A DNA stretch of 7,398 bases from an uncultured Aliarcobacter sp. (GTDB lineage Bacteria; Campylobacterota; Campylobacteria; Campylobacterales; Arcobacteraceae): contig CANRCH010000090.1 of the NCBI GenBank assembly GCA_947629065.1, positions 1-7,398 of the forward strand. Direction: 5' to 3'. The position numbers were made by a program, and so were the translations under genes. This document shows positions 1 to 5,055 of the stretch, piece by piece (positions within the stretch are counted from its first letter, which is position 1; the number at the start of each line of letters is the position of its first letter). The notes under the pieces are model-generated. The model saw only the letters and a list, made by a program, of their open reading frames with translations. It searched no databases and had not been told where the DNA came from.

Positions 1-99
1 GATTACCGAATACTTGAAGCACCAGAATATAATATTATTGCAAAATTTGATTTAACTAAAAACGGTTATTACAAATGCTTAAGTGCTAGAAAAGAGTAG
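1..99 (+). CDS. 3' end of an unidentified gene upstream of the relaxase
   Basis: The first frame is open from the window edge and stops at TAG 97-99. It gives a 32-residue C-terminal tail ending in ...YKCLSARKE. Only one base separates this stop from the relaxase ATG at 101, and the purine-rich stretch inside its last codons (GAAAAGAG-like, about 88-96) would serve as the relaxase ribosome binding site. The two genes are therefore probably co-transcribed and translationally linked. The tail is too short to assign a family. A mobilization accessory or coupling protein would fit the position, but nothing in the residues shows this. Confidence 0.6.
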   Translation, partial: DYRILEAPEYNIIAKFDLTKNGYYKCLSARKE

Positions 100-100
100 T

Positions 101-1267
101 ATGACAAAAAAAGCTAAAGTCTTTGATGAAGATGAATTAAGAGCTAAAAGAGTCTTTTCTAAAATAGAAAGAGCTTCAAAAAGCACTTATAACTATAGTA
201 AAAGAACTAATAAAGGTGGAGTAAAAAGAGCAATTGTAAAAAATACTCCACGAGGTAAAGAGGTTTTAGTAAAAATTACAGGAAGTTCATCAAGCTTACA
301 AAAATGGAAAGCACATTTAGATTATATTAGTAGAAAAGGTGAGCTTCCAGTATATGAAGATGAATATCATATTTATAAAGGTAAAGATGAGTTAAAACAG
401 CTTGTAAACTTTTTTAATTATAGTGGAGCATCTTTACCAAATGATAGTGAGATTGTAAAAGAAAGAAGAGAAGTCCTTCATTTTGTATTCTCTATGAAAG
501 AGCATGAAACAACACCTGCAAATAAACTAATGAGTGCAGTTGTTAAAACTATTAAAGATAAATATCCAAACAATGCAAGTTGCTTTGCATTTCACGCAGA
601 TACAGATAATCCTCATGTTCATTGTAGTTTAAAAGTAGCTTCTTATGATGGGAAAAGAATAGATATACGAAAACAAGATTTATTAAATCTAAGAGTTGAT
701 TTTGCAAAAAATCTAAATGAATTAGGCATAGAAGCAAAAGCTACAAGAAGAAATAAATATATAAATAAAGACCTTACACAATCAAAAGATGAGATGAAAA
801 ACCACTACTATGAAGTAGCAGAGTTTGGAAATGCAAAATATAAATTTGATGAAACAAAAAAAGATAGCTTTTTTGTGAAATATAAAACCACAAAAGGCGA
901 TATTATTGATATTTGGAGTGAAGATTTGCAAAGAGTTGTAAAAGAGAATAATATCAAAGTTGGAGAGTTTGCTAAATTTAAAATAGTTGGTAAAAAACCA
1001 GTTGTTGTAAAAACAAAAAGATTTAATAAAAAGACCAATAAATGGACTGTTTACACAAAACAATCTTTAAAAAATGTTTGGGATTGTTCAGTTGCTGGAA
1101 GATTAGAAAAAGATTTAAAAACTATTCCAAAACAAAAACAAGAAATACCAAAATATTGCCTAGAAGAGGAAATTAAAAAACCGTTTGTATTAAAAAATAG
1201 AACAAATTCAAAAAATAGCCTTTTAGATAAATTGAAAAAAACTAATAATAATGAGTTTGAGAGGTGA
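101..1267 (+). CDS. Relaxase / mobilization nuclease (MobA/VirD2-like)
   Basis: Predicted DNA relaxase: it would nick the transfer origin of a plasmid or integrative element and stay covalently bound to the 5' end for conjugative transfer. Numbering from ATG 101 (388 aa), the metal-binding motif HADTDNPHVH spans residues 165-174, with H165, H172 and H174 in the HxDxxxPHxH pattern of relaxase motif III. HLDYISRKG at 72-80 resembles motif I, which makes Y75 the candidate nicking tyrosine. The rest is lysine-rich, as expected for a DNA-binding protein, and no helicase or primase domain follows. A GTG at 83 would add six residues (MLEKSS), but the ATG one base after the upstream stop, preceded by AAAAGAG, is the better start. 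The family is most like MOBP; that subclass is inferred. The gene is complete: its TGA (1265-1267) overlaps the first two bases of the target duplication of the inserted element that follows. Confidence 0.85.
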   Translation: MTKKAKVFDEDELRAKRVFSKIERASKSTYNYSKRTNKGGVKRAIVKNTPRGKEVLVKITGSSSSLQKWKAHLDYISRKGELPVYEDEYHIYKGKDELKQLVNFFNYSGASLPNDSEIVKERREVLHFVFSMKEHETTPANKLMSAVVKTIKDKYPNNASCFAFHADTDNPHVHCSLKVASYDGKRIDIRKQDLLNLRVDFAKNLNELGIEAKATRRNKYINKDLTQSKDEMKNHYYEVAEFGNAKYKFDETKKDSFFVKYKTTKGDIIDIWSEDLQRVVKENNIKVGEFAKFKIVGKKPVVVKTKRFNKKTNKWTVYTKQSLKNVWDCSVAGRLEKDLKTIPKQKQEIPKYCLEEEIKKPFVLKNRTNSKNSLLDKLKKTNNNEFER

Positions 1268-1275
1268 TAAAAAGG
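1266..1275. repeat. Left copy of 10-bp target-site duplication
   Basis: The sequence gataaaaagg occurs here and, perfectly, at 4137-4146. Both copies directly abut the GAG termini of the inverted repeats. IS256-family elements typically duplicate 8-9 bp, so one of the ten matching bases may be chance. The first two bases belong to the TGA stop of the relaxase. Confidence 0.8.
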
Positions 1276-1306
1276 GAGTGTTAGAAATTTTGTGTCAGTC
1301 TGATAG
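1276..1306 (+). repeat. Left terminal inverted repeat (IRL)
   Basis: It starts GAGTGTTAGA, continues through TTTTGTGTCA (1288-1297) and ends CTGATAG (1300-1306). Compared with the right end it lacks a few bases: the two align with small gaps (31 versus 35 bp) but share GAG, TGTT, the 10-mer and the 7-mer in the same order. Confidence 0.8.
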
Positions 1307-1316
1307 AATTTATAAT
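1288..1316 (+). promoter_or_regulatory. Probable transposase promoter starting in IRL
   Basis: A perfect TATAAT lies at 1311-1316, 16 bases before the transposase ATG. The -35 position 17 bp upstream reads TTTTGT (1288-1293), inside the inverted repeat, and is a weak match. The arrangement, with the promoter starting within the IS end, is common for insertion sequences. A Shine-Dalgarno AAGGA follows at 1320-1324. Because the relaxase reads in the same direction, read-through transcription could also supply transposase. Confidence 0.5.
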
Positions 1317-1332
1317 TCTAAAGGATTGAACA

Positions 1333-2535
1333 ATGAATCAAACATTTGATTTAAATGAAGCACTTGAACAAATAAAAGCAGGTTCAAAAATAGATGGTAA
1401 AGATGGAGTCTTAGTTCCTCTTATTAAACAACTTACAGAAGCTGTATTACAAGCTGAACTTGAGTCTCATTTAACTTCTGAGATAAATAAAAACAGAAAA
1501 AATGGTAAATCTATTAAAACTATGAAAAGTAGTGTTGGTGAATTTGAACTTGATGTTCCAAGAGATAGAAATGGTTCTTATGAGCCTCAAATAGTTAAAA
1601 AACATCAAACTCATATGTCAGATAATATAGAACAAAAAATTCTATCTTTGTATGCTTTAGGAAATAGTTATAGTCAAATATCTGAACATATTGAAGAAAT
1701 GTATGGAATGAGTTTTTCTAAAGCTACAATAAGTGCTGTTACTGATAAAGTTATACCATTATTAAAAGAGTGGCAACAAAGACCACTTGAATCAGTCTAC
1801 CCCTTTGTGTGGCTTGATGCAATACACTATAAGATTAAAGATAATGGAAGATATATATCTAAAGCTGTTTATACTGTTTTAGGAGTTGGATTAAATGGTA
1901 AAAAGGAGATATTAGGATTATATCTATCAGAAAATGAAGGAGCTAATTTTTGGTTACAGGTTTTAACTGATTTAAATAATAGAGGAGTAGAAGATATACT
2001 TATTGCTTCAATAGATGGTTTAAAAGGATTTCCAGAAGCTATAAATGCTATATTTCCTAATACTGAAATACAACTATGTATTGTTCATCAAATTAGAAAT
2101 TCAATTAGATATGTTGCTTCAAAAAACCAAAAAGAGTTTATGAAAGATTTAAAACTTATTTATCAAGCTATTTCAAAAGAATCAGCAGAAGAAGCATTAG
2201 TTCAACTTGAAAATAAGTGGGGTAAAAAATACCCTATTGTAATTCAATCTTGGAAAAATAAGTGGGAAAACTTATCTGCCTATTTTAAATATCCTGAAGA
2301 TATTAGAAGAATTATCTATACTACAAATATTATTGAATCAATACATAGGCAATTTAGAAAGCTTACTAAAACTAAAGGAGCTTTTCCAAATGAAAATTCA
2401 CTTTTAAAACTATTGTATATGGGAATTCAGAATGCAAATAAAAAATGGACTATGCCAGTTAGGAATTGGTCTCTTACAATCTCTCAACTTACAATATTTT
2501 TTGAAGGTAGGTTAGATAATCAATTGAGTATTTAA
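1333..2535 (+). CDS. IS256-family (mutator-type) DDE transposase
   Basis: Catalyses cut/copy and integration of the surrounding element at its inverted repeats. The 400-residue length is typical of the family. The catalytic triad is visible: D162 in VWLDAIHYK, D228 in SIDGLKGFPEA and E335 in TTNIIESIHRQFRK. Other family blocks are also present: the GVGLNGKKEILGLYLSENEG stretch, ANFWLQVLTDLNNRGV and FPNTEIQLCIVHQIRNSIRYV. The N-terminal part (about 1-130) holds the usual DNA-binding helices, including SLYALGNSYSQISEHI. The start ATG 1333 has AAGGATTG at a good distance. No frameshift, internal stop or missing catalytic residue is seen, so the enzyme is probably active. It converges on the permease gene, with a hairpin between the two. 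Confidence 0.96.
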   Translation: MNQTFDLNEALEQIKAGSKIDGKDGVLVPLIKQLTEAVLQAELESHLTSEINKNRKNGKSIKTMKSSVGEFELDVPRDRNGSYEPQIVKKHQTHMSDNIEQKILSLYALGNSYSQISEHIEEMYGMSFSKATISAVTDKVIPLLKEWQQRPLESVYPFVWLDAIHYKIKDNGRYISKAVYTVLGVGLNGKKEILGLYLSENEGANFWLQVLTDLNNRGVEDILIASIDGLKGFPEAINAIFPNTEIQLCIVHQIRNSIRYVASKNQKEFMKDLKLIYQAISKESAEEALVQLENKWGKKYPIVIQSWKNKWENLSAYFKYPEDIRRIIYTTNIIESIHRQFRKLTKTKGAFPNENSLLKLLYMGIQNANKKWTMPVRNWSLTISQLTIFFEGRLDNQLSI

Positions 2536-2549
2536 AACTATAAGTATAA

Positions 2550-2587
2550 TAGCCATCTTTTTTAGATGGCTACCTTAATTTTTTTTT
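2550..2587. terminator. Hairpin terminator between convergent transposase and permease genes
   Basis: A 9-bp perfect stem, TAGCCATCT (2550-2558) with AGATGGCTA (2564-2572), closes a T5 loop. On the + strand it is followed after six bases by nine Ts (2579-2587). On the - strand it begins two bases after the permease stop, but the downstream T-tract is broken (TTATACTTATAGTTTT). It should terminate transposase transcription well and the efflux operon less well. Confidence 0.75.
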
Positions 2588-3618
2588 GAAGATATAGTCT
2601 TAATCCATTGCTTACCAACAAAATAAAACATAGTGACTAAAAATATAATAGCACCACCTATATCAAGTATTGATTTTGATTCACTTTCTAAACTATCTAA
2701 TGTATAAACAAACCATTCTTTTGGAAATGCAAAATCAATCATTAATGCAAATGAAGCAGTGACTACAATAATTGAGATAAGATATATTATTAAGACATCA
2801 TTTCCAAGAATTTTCTTTATAATCCCTGCTGTAATGATATTTGTAGCAGGAGCTGCTGCTAAAAAAATAAAAGCTACTCCAGGACTTACTCCAACTGCTA
2901 ACATTGATAAAGCAATAGGAATGGCTGAAATAGAGCATACATATAAAGGTAATGCAACTAAAAAAACTAATGCATAAGCGATAAACAAATTATCATTTAA
3001 AAATTCAACCCCATTATTTGGAATTAAAAGTAAAAATAAAGTTGCTAATATTAGCCCATAAAACATTGGTTTGGCTAAATCACTAAAAACTTCATTCATT
3101 GCATAATCATATGCTTTTTTAAATTGACTCTCTTTTACTACTTCATTAGAAGAAGAACCACAACAAGAAGAACTACAGCAAGACTTTTTCTCTTCTTCTT
3201 GAATGTCATCATATGATTCTTTTACAAAACTACCAGCAACAACTCCACTAATGAAACTTGAAATAACTCTAATTATTGCCATTGGAAGACCAAATACTCC
3301 ATATGTAGCTATAATTGAATCAATTCCAGTCATTGGAGTAGTAATATAAAAACTTGTCACAGCTTTTTTAGAAGCACCTTTTTGTCTTAAACTTGTAGCC
3401 AAAGGTATTACACCACAAGAACAAAGAGGAAGAGGAATACCATATAATGCCCCTTTTAAAGCACTATATTTATTATCTTCACCTAAATGTTTTTTAATCC
3501 AATCTTCTGAAATATATAGGTGGATTATTCCTACAAAAATTAATCCAATTAAAACATATAGACCTATCATTACTGATAGTTCCCAAAAGCTTTGCAAAAA
3601 ATTTAATATAAATTCCAT
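2575..3618 (-). CDS. Metal-efflux permease of the ArsP/DUF318 superfamily (SO_0444-type Cu/Zn exporter)
   Basis: A 347-residue inner-membrane permease with about eight hydrophobic segments in two related halves. Each half carries the family signature. In half one it is PLPLCSCGVIPLA (62-74, C66 and C68) followed by GASKKAVTSFYITTPMTG. In half two it is PLYVCSISAIPIA (225-237, C229) followed by GVSPGVAFIFLAAAPATN. Between the halves is a soluble acidic loop with paired cysteines (C147, C148, C152, C153), a likely soft-metal binding site. The cysteine-rich type is the one annotated as SO_0444-family Cu/Zn efflux; ArsP, which exports organoarsenicals, is a relative. The exported ion cannot be fixed from sequence: Zn, Cu, Cd or an arsenical are all possible. 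ATG 3616-3618 lies two bases after the sensor stop, and its AAGGA ribosome site is inside the last sensor codons, so translation is coupled. Confidence 0.85.
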   Translation of the reverse strand: MEFILNFLQSFWELSVMIGLYVLIGLIFVGIIHLYISEDWIKKHLGEDNKYSALKGALYGIPLPLCSCGVIPLATSLRQKGASKKAVTSFYITTPMTGIDSIIATYGVFGLPMAIIRVISSFISGVVAGSFVKESYDDIQEEEKKSCCSSSCCGSSSNEVVKESQFKKAYDYAMNEVFSDLAKPMFYGLILATLFLLLIPNNGVEFLNDNLFIAYALVFLVALPLYVCSISAIPIALSMLAVGVSPGVAFIFLAAAPATNIITAGIIKKILGNDVLIIYLISIIVVTASFALMIDFAFPKEWFVYTLDSLESESKSILDIGGAIIFLVTMFYFVGKQWIKTISSKKN

Positions 3619-3620
3619 AC

Positions 3621-3980
3621 TTATTCCTTGAATAAAAATATTTTTTCTAATAAACCTATTAAATCAGGGTTATTCACTTCATCAATAAAATAGTAAATAG
3701 TTAAACCTTCTCTTGATTTATTCAATATTCCACCATCTTTTAATTTTCTAAGGTGTTGTGAAATTGCAGATTGATTAACTTCTAATATTTCACCAATGTC
3801 ACATACACAAAGTTTATTGAAGTTTTTAAGTAGTAATACAATTTTTAGTCTAACACTATTTGACAGTAGTGCTAATTTTTCTGATTCTTTTTCTATCTGT
3901 AAATGATTATCAGAAATAAAACTCTTAGCTTTTTCAACTTCACTGATATTACTTGACTCTCTATAGCATTCTTCACTCAT
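3621..3980 (-). CDS. ArsR/SmtB-family metal-sensing repressor, CadC-like
   Basis: A 119-residue winged-helix repressor. The recognition helix region reads VNQSAISQHLRKLKDGGIL (68-86) and the wing KSREGLTIYYFID (88-100). The metal box LCVCD (57-61) places C58 and C60 in the DNA-binding helix region, the same numbering as in staphylococcal CadC from memory. An N-terminal cysteine, C5, could complete a CadC-like thiolate site, although CadC uses two N-terminal cysteines. The C-terminal helix lacks the histidine/aspartate set of SmtB-type zinc sites, so a soft metal (Cd, Pb, Zn or As(III)) bound by the thiolates is the better guess. It is the first gene of the operon and is followed after two bases by the permease. 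The start is supported by GGAG about seven bases upstream. It presumably represses its own promoter through the palindrome at 3996-4021. Confidence 0.93.
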   Translation of the reverse strand: MSEECYRESSNISEVEKAKSFISDNHLQIEKESEKLALLSNSVRLKIVLLLKNFNKLCVCDIGEILEVNQSAISQHLRKLKDGGILNKSREGLTIYYFIDEVNNPDLIGLLEKIFLFKE

Positions 3981-3995
3981 ATAAACTCCAATATA

Positions 3996-4021
3996 ATTAT
4001 ATTAGAATATTCTAATATAAT
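3996..4021 (-). promoter_or_regulatory. Perfect 26-bp palindrome, operator of the metal-sensor operon
   Basis: The half site TTATATTAGAAT is followed directly by its exact reverse complement, and one more pair (A3996/T4021) extends it to 26 bp. The length and dyad match ArsR/SmtB operators (12-2-12 type). It lies 16-41 bases upstream of the sensor start codon and covers the -10 element, so bound repressor would block RNA polymerase. Confidence 0.85.
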
Positions 4022-4037
4022 AAAATATGTTTGTCAA
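4009..4037 (-). promoter_or_regulatory. Promoter of the sensor-permease operon
   Basis: Read on the - strand, a consensus -35 TTGACA (4037-4032) is followed after exactly 17 bp by TAGAAT (4014-4009). The -10 falls inside the operator palindrome. A consensus -35 is unusual in AT-rich Campylobacterota-like DNA and suggests a strong promoter that also works in other hosts, normally held off by the repressor. Confidence 0.75.
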
Positions 4038-4101
4038 GTTGATTTATTATTAGTGGAATTAAATTTACAAATAATTATGAATATGATATAGTTTTATTCA
4101 A

Positions 4102-4136
4102 CTATCAGGATTTGACACAAAACTCTAAACAGTCTC
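4102..4136 (-). repeat. Right terminal inverted repeat (IRR)
   Basis: Read on the - strand from 4136 it begins GAGACTGTTTAGAG, then TTTTGTGTCA (4122-4113), and ends CTGATAG (4108-4102). These blocks match IRL in order. Its outer end abuts the second copy of the 10-bp direct repeat. On the + strand it contains an outward-facing TTGACA at 4112-4117. Confidence 0.8.
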
Positions 4137-4146
4137 GATAAAAAGG
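4137..4146. repeat. Right copy of 10-bp target-site duplication
   Basis: gataaaaagg, identical to 1266-1275. Removing the element and one copy restores a continuous relaxase 3' end followed by the spacer to the convergent gene at 4213, an ordinary gap of about 76 bp. Confidence 0.8.
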
Positions 4147-4212
4147 AATAAAATTGATGAGATTCTCATAAATATTTTTCATAATTTCTACTCATAATAT
4201 GGAAAAAACTCC

Positions 4213-4611
4213 CTATATATAATCTAAATCATTAACTACGAACTTAATTTCTTTAAAAAGATCAACACCATTTGCTTCAAGTATTTCCATATCTGTAATT
4301 GCCATAGCTCTTTGCCTTTTGCTAAATGTTGAATTTAGTATCTCCTCTTCCATTTGTGATTGAGCATGCAAAATTTTAAATAATTCATCTGTACCCCAAA
4401 CATTTCCAAGTTCTGGATATTCCCACAACCATCTTGCAAATACAACTTGTATTGCATAATCTGATAATTTTACTGGAACTCCATCAAAATATGCGATTGT
4501 TAAATCACCAAATGTTTTAGTAGTTAATCTTTTATCAAAATAAGTCCAATCTATTTCTGTTTTGTGCATCTCTTTTTCTTCAAAAATTTCTGTATTTATC
4601 TGTTCTGACAT
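4213..4611 (-). CDS. Hypothetical protein, 132 aa
   Basis: I do not recognise this family. It is a small soluble, acidic protein with no signal peptide or membrane segment. The first 15 residues are charged (SEQINTEIFEEKEMH). The centre is rich in aromatics (WTYFDKRL, DLTIAYFDGVPV, VVFARWLWEYPELGNVWG), and the second half looks helical (LFKILHAQSQMEEEIL, KRQRAMAITDMEIL). The start is well supported: on the - strand AGGAG lies about six bases before ATG 4611. AT-rich -10-like sequences lie further upstream (about 4630-4670). It converges on the relaxase once the inserted element is removed, so it is older baggage of the same island and not part of the IS. A role in transfer or plasmid biology is possible by location only. 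Confidence 0.75.
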   Translation of the reverse strand: MSEQINTEIFEEKEMHKTEIDWTYFDKRLTTKTFGDLTIAYFDGVPVKLSDYAIQVVFARWLWEYPELGNVWGTDELFKILHAQSQMEEEILNSTFSKRQRAMAITDMEILEANGVDLFKEIKFVVNDLDYI

Positions 4612-4865
4612 TTTTTCTCCTAATAGTTTAAGTATATTTAGAATTATATAACTTGTATTATTATATAATACTTAATACTATTAAGAGTTTACATATATGT
4701 AACTAAGCAAAAGATATTCTTAAATTGGTATAATAATGCTTAATTATTTTAGGGGAAATATAAATTCTGACTATATTAATTACAATTAGAACAATAAGCT
4801 TTAGAAAATTTCAATATTTGGAATAGAGTACGATTTTCTAAAGTACTACAATGTTTAATAAATAA

Positions 4866-5037
4866 TGTAAATTAGAAATAAGTATTATTTATAAAAAATG
4901 GTTCAGCAATAAAGTAAAAAAAGACTATTCAAAAAATACTAGCAATTAGTTTTGAAGAGTGGGAGTCTATGTTAGAGAAGGAGGATAAAGTAAAAATTTA
5001 AGATGCACTATGTTATTATCTTAGCATAATACAATAA
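4866..5037 (+). pseudogene. Possible decayed gene remnant before the helicase
   Basis: Two protein-like stretches sit in different frames. One (4866-4922) reads ...EISIIYKKWFSNKVKK. The other (4918-5037) reads TIQKILAISFEEWESMLEKE..., with one in-frame TAA at 4999 and then DALCYYLSIIQ before a final stop at 5035-5037. A one-base slip in the A7 run at 4916-4922 would join them. The composition is protein-like and the end falls 18 bases before the helicase start, as an operon neighbour would. I cannot assign a family, there is no start codon, and chance open frames are possible in such AT-rich DNA. Confidence 0.25.
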
Positions 5038-5049
5038 GTTTTTAGGGGG
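5025..5049 (+). promoter_or_regulatory. Helicase ribosome binding site with possible -10 elements
   Basis: AGGGGG (5044-5049) lies six bases before ATG 5056 and is a strong Shine-Dalgarno that decides this start. CATAAT (5025-5030) and TACAAT (5030-5035) are possible -10 boxes. No -35 is recognisable, so the promoter part is weak. Confidence 0.4.
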
Positions 5050-5055
5050 TAGTTA

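Larger units (their letters stand above)
1276..4136. mobile_element. IS256-family element with metal-efflux cargo (transporter IS), about 2.86 kb
   Basis: The block is bounded by related inverted repeats (1276-1306 and 4102-4136), both starting GAG and sharing the 10-mer TTTTGTGTCA and the 7-mer CTGATAG. A perfect 10-bp direct repeat lies immediately outside both ends. Inside are a full-length IS256-type transposase on the + strand and a convergent operon on the - strand (metal sensor, then permease), separated by a hairpin terminator. Canonical IS256 elements are about 1.3-1.5 kb and end soon after the transposase. Here no copy of the terminal motif is seen after the transposase stop at 2535; it appears only beyond the sensor gene. 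The cargo is therefore inside the element. An intact transposase, intact ends and an intact duplication suggest a recent insertion. Confidence 0.82.
4612..5055. other. About 440 bp between divergent genes without an intact gene
   Basis: No complete gene of convincing length is seen. The left edge holds AT-rich promoter-like DNA for the 132-aa gene, including a short dyad GTATTA-N5-TAATAC near 4650-4666. A + strand TATAAT lies at 4729-4734, followed by a good ribosome site AGGGGAAA (4751-4758). No ATG follows it at the right distance: the codon five bases on is ATT (4764), opening a 20-codon frame that stops near 4825. From about 4800 onward short open stretches appear in changing frames and look like decayed coding DNA. 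No tRNA, CRISPR or long repeat is visible. Confidence 0.5.

Noticed and set aside
83..100. GTG at 83 as relaxase start
   Set aside because: It would overlap the upstream gene by 17 bases and has a poor ribosome site; ATG 101, one base after the upstream stop with AAAAGAG before it, is better.
782..1063. Antisense open frame (93 codons) inside the relaxase gene
   Set aside because: It lies opposite a well-supported coding region and encodes a low-complexity F/I/N-rich peptide, typical of the complement of lysine-rich AT-rich genes.
2536..2600. Possible right end of a simple IS256 element just after the transposase
   Set aside because: No match to the TTTTGTGTCA/CTGATAG end was found here; only the terminator hairpin is present. 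The matching end with its direct repeat is at 4102-4146.
2759..2977. Open + strand frame of 72 codons inside the permease gene
   Set aside because: It is opposite the conserved second half of the permease and has no plausible ribosome site or family resemblance.
4112..4136. Promoter formed when element ends join in a circle
   Set aside because: The TTGACA in the right end has no TATAAT-like hexamer at 16-18 bp when joined to the left end; the spacer bases of such a circle are unknown.
4147..4212. Terminator for the relaxase or the 132-aa gene
   Set aside because: Short self-complementary bits (ATGAGA/TCTCAT around 4158-4170) leave almost no loop and the following T-tract is interrupted, so I could not support a terminator.
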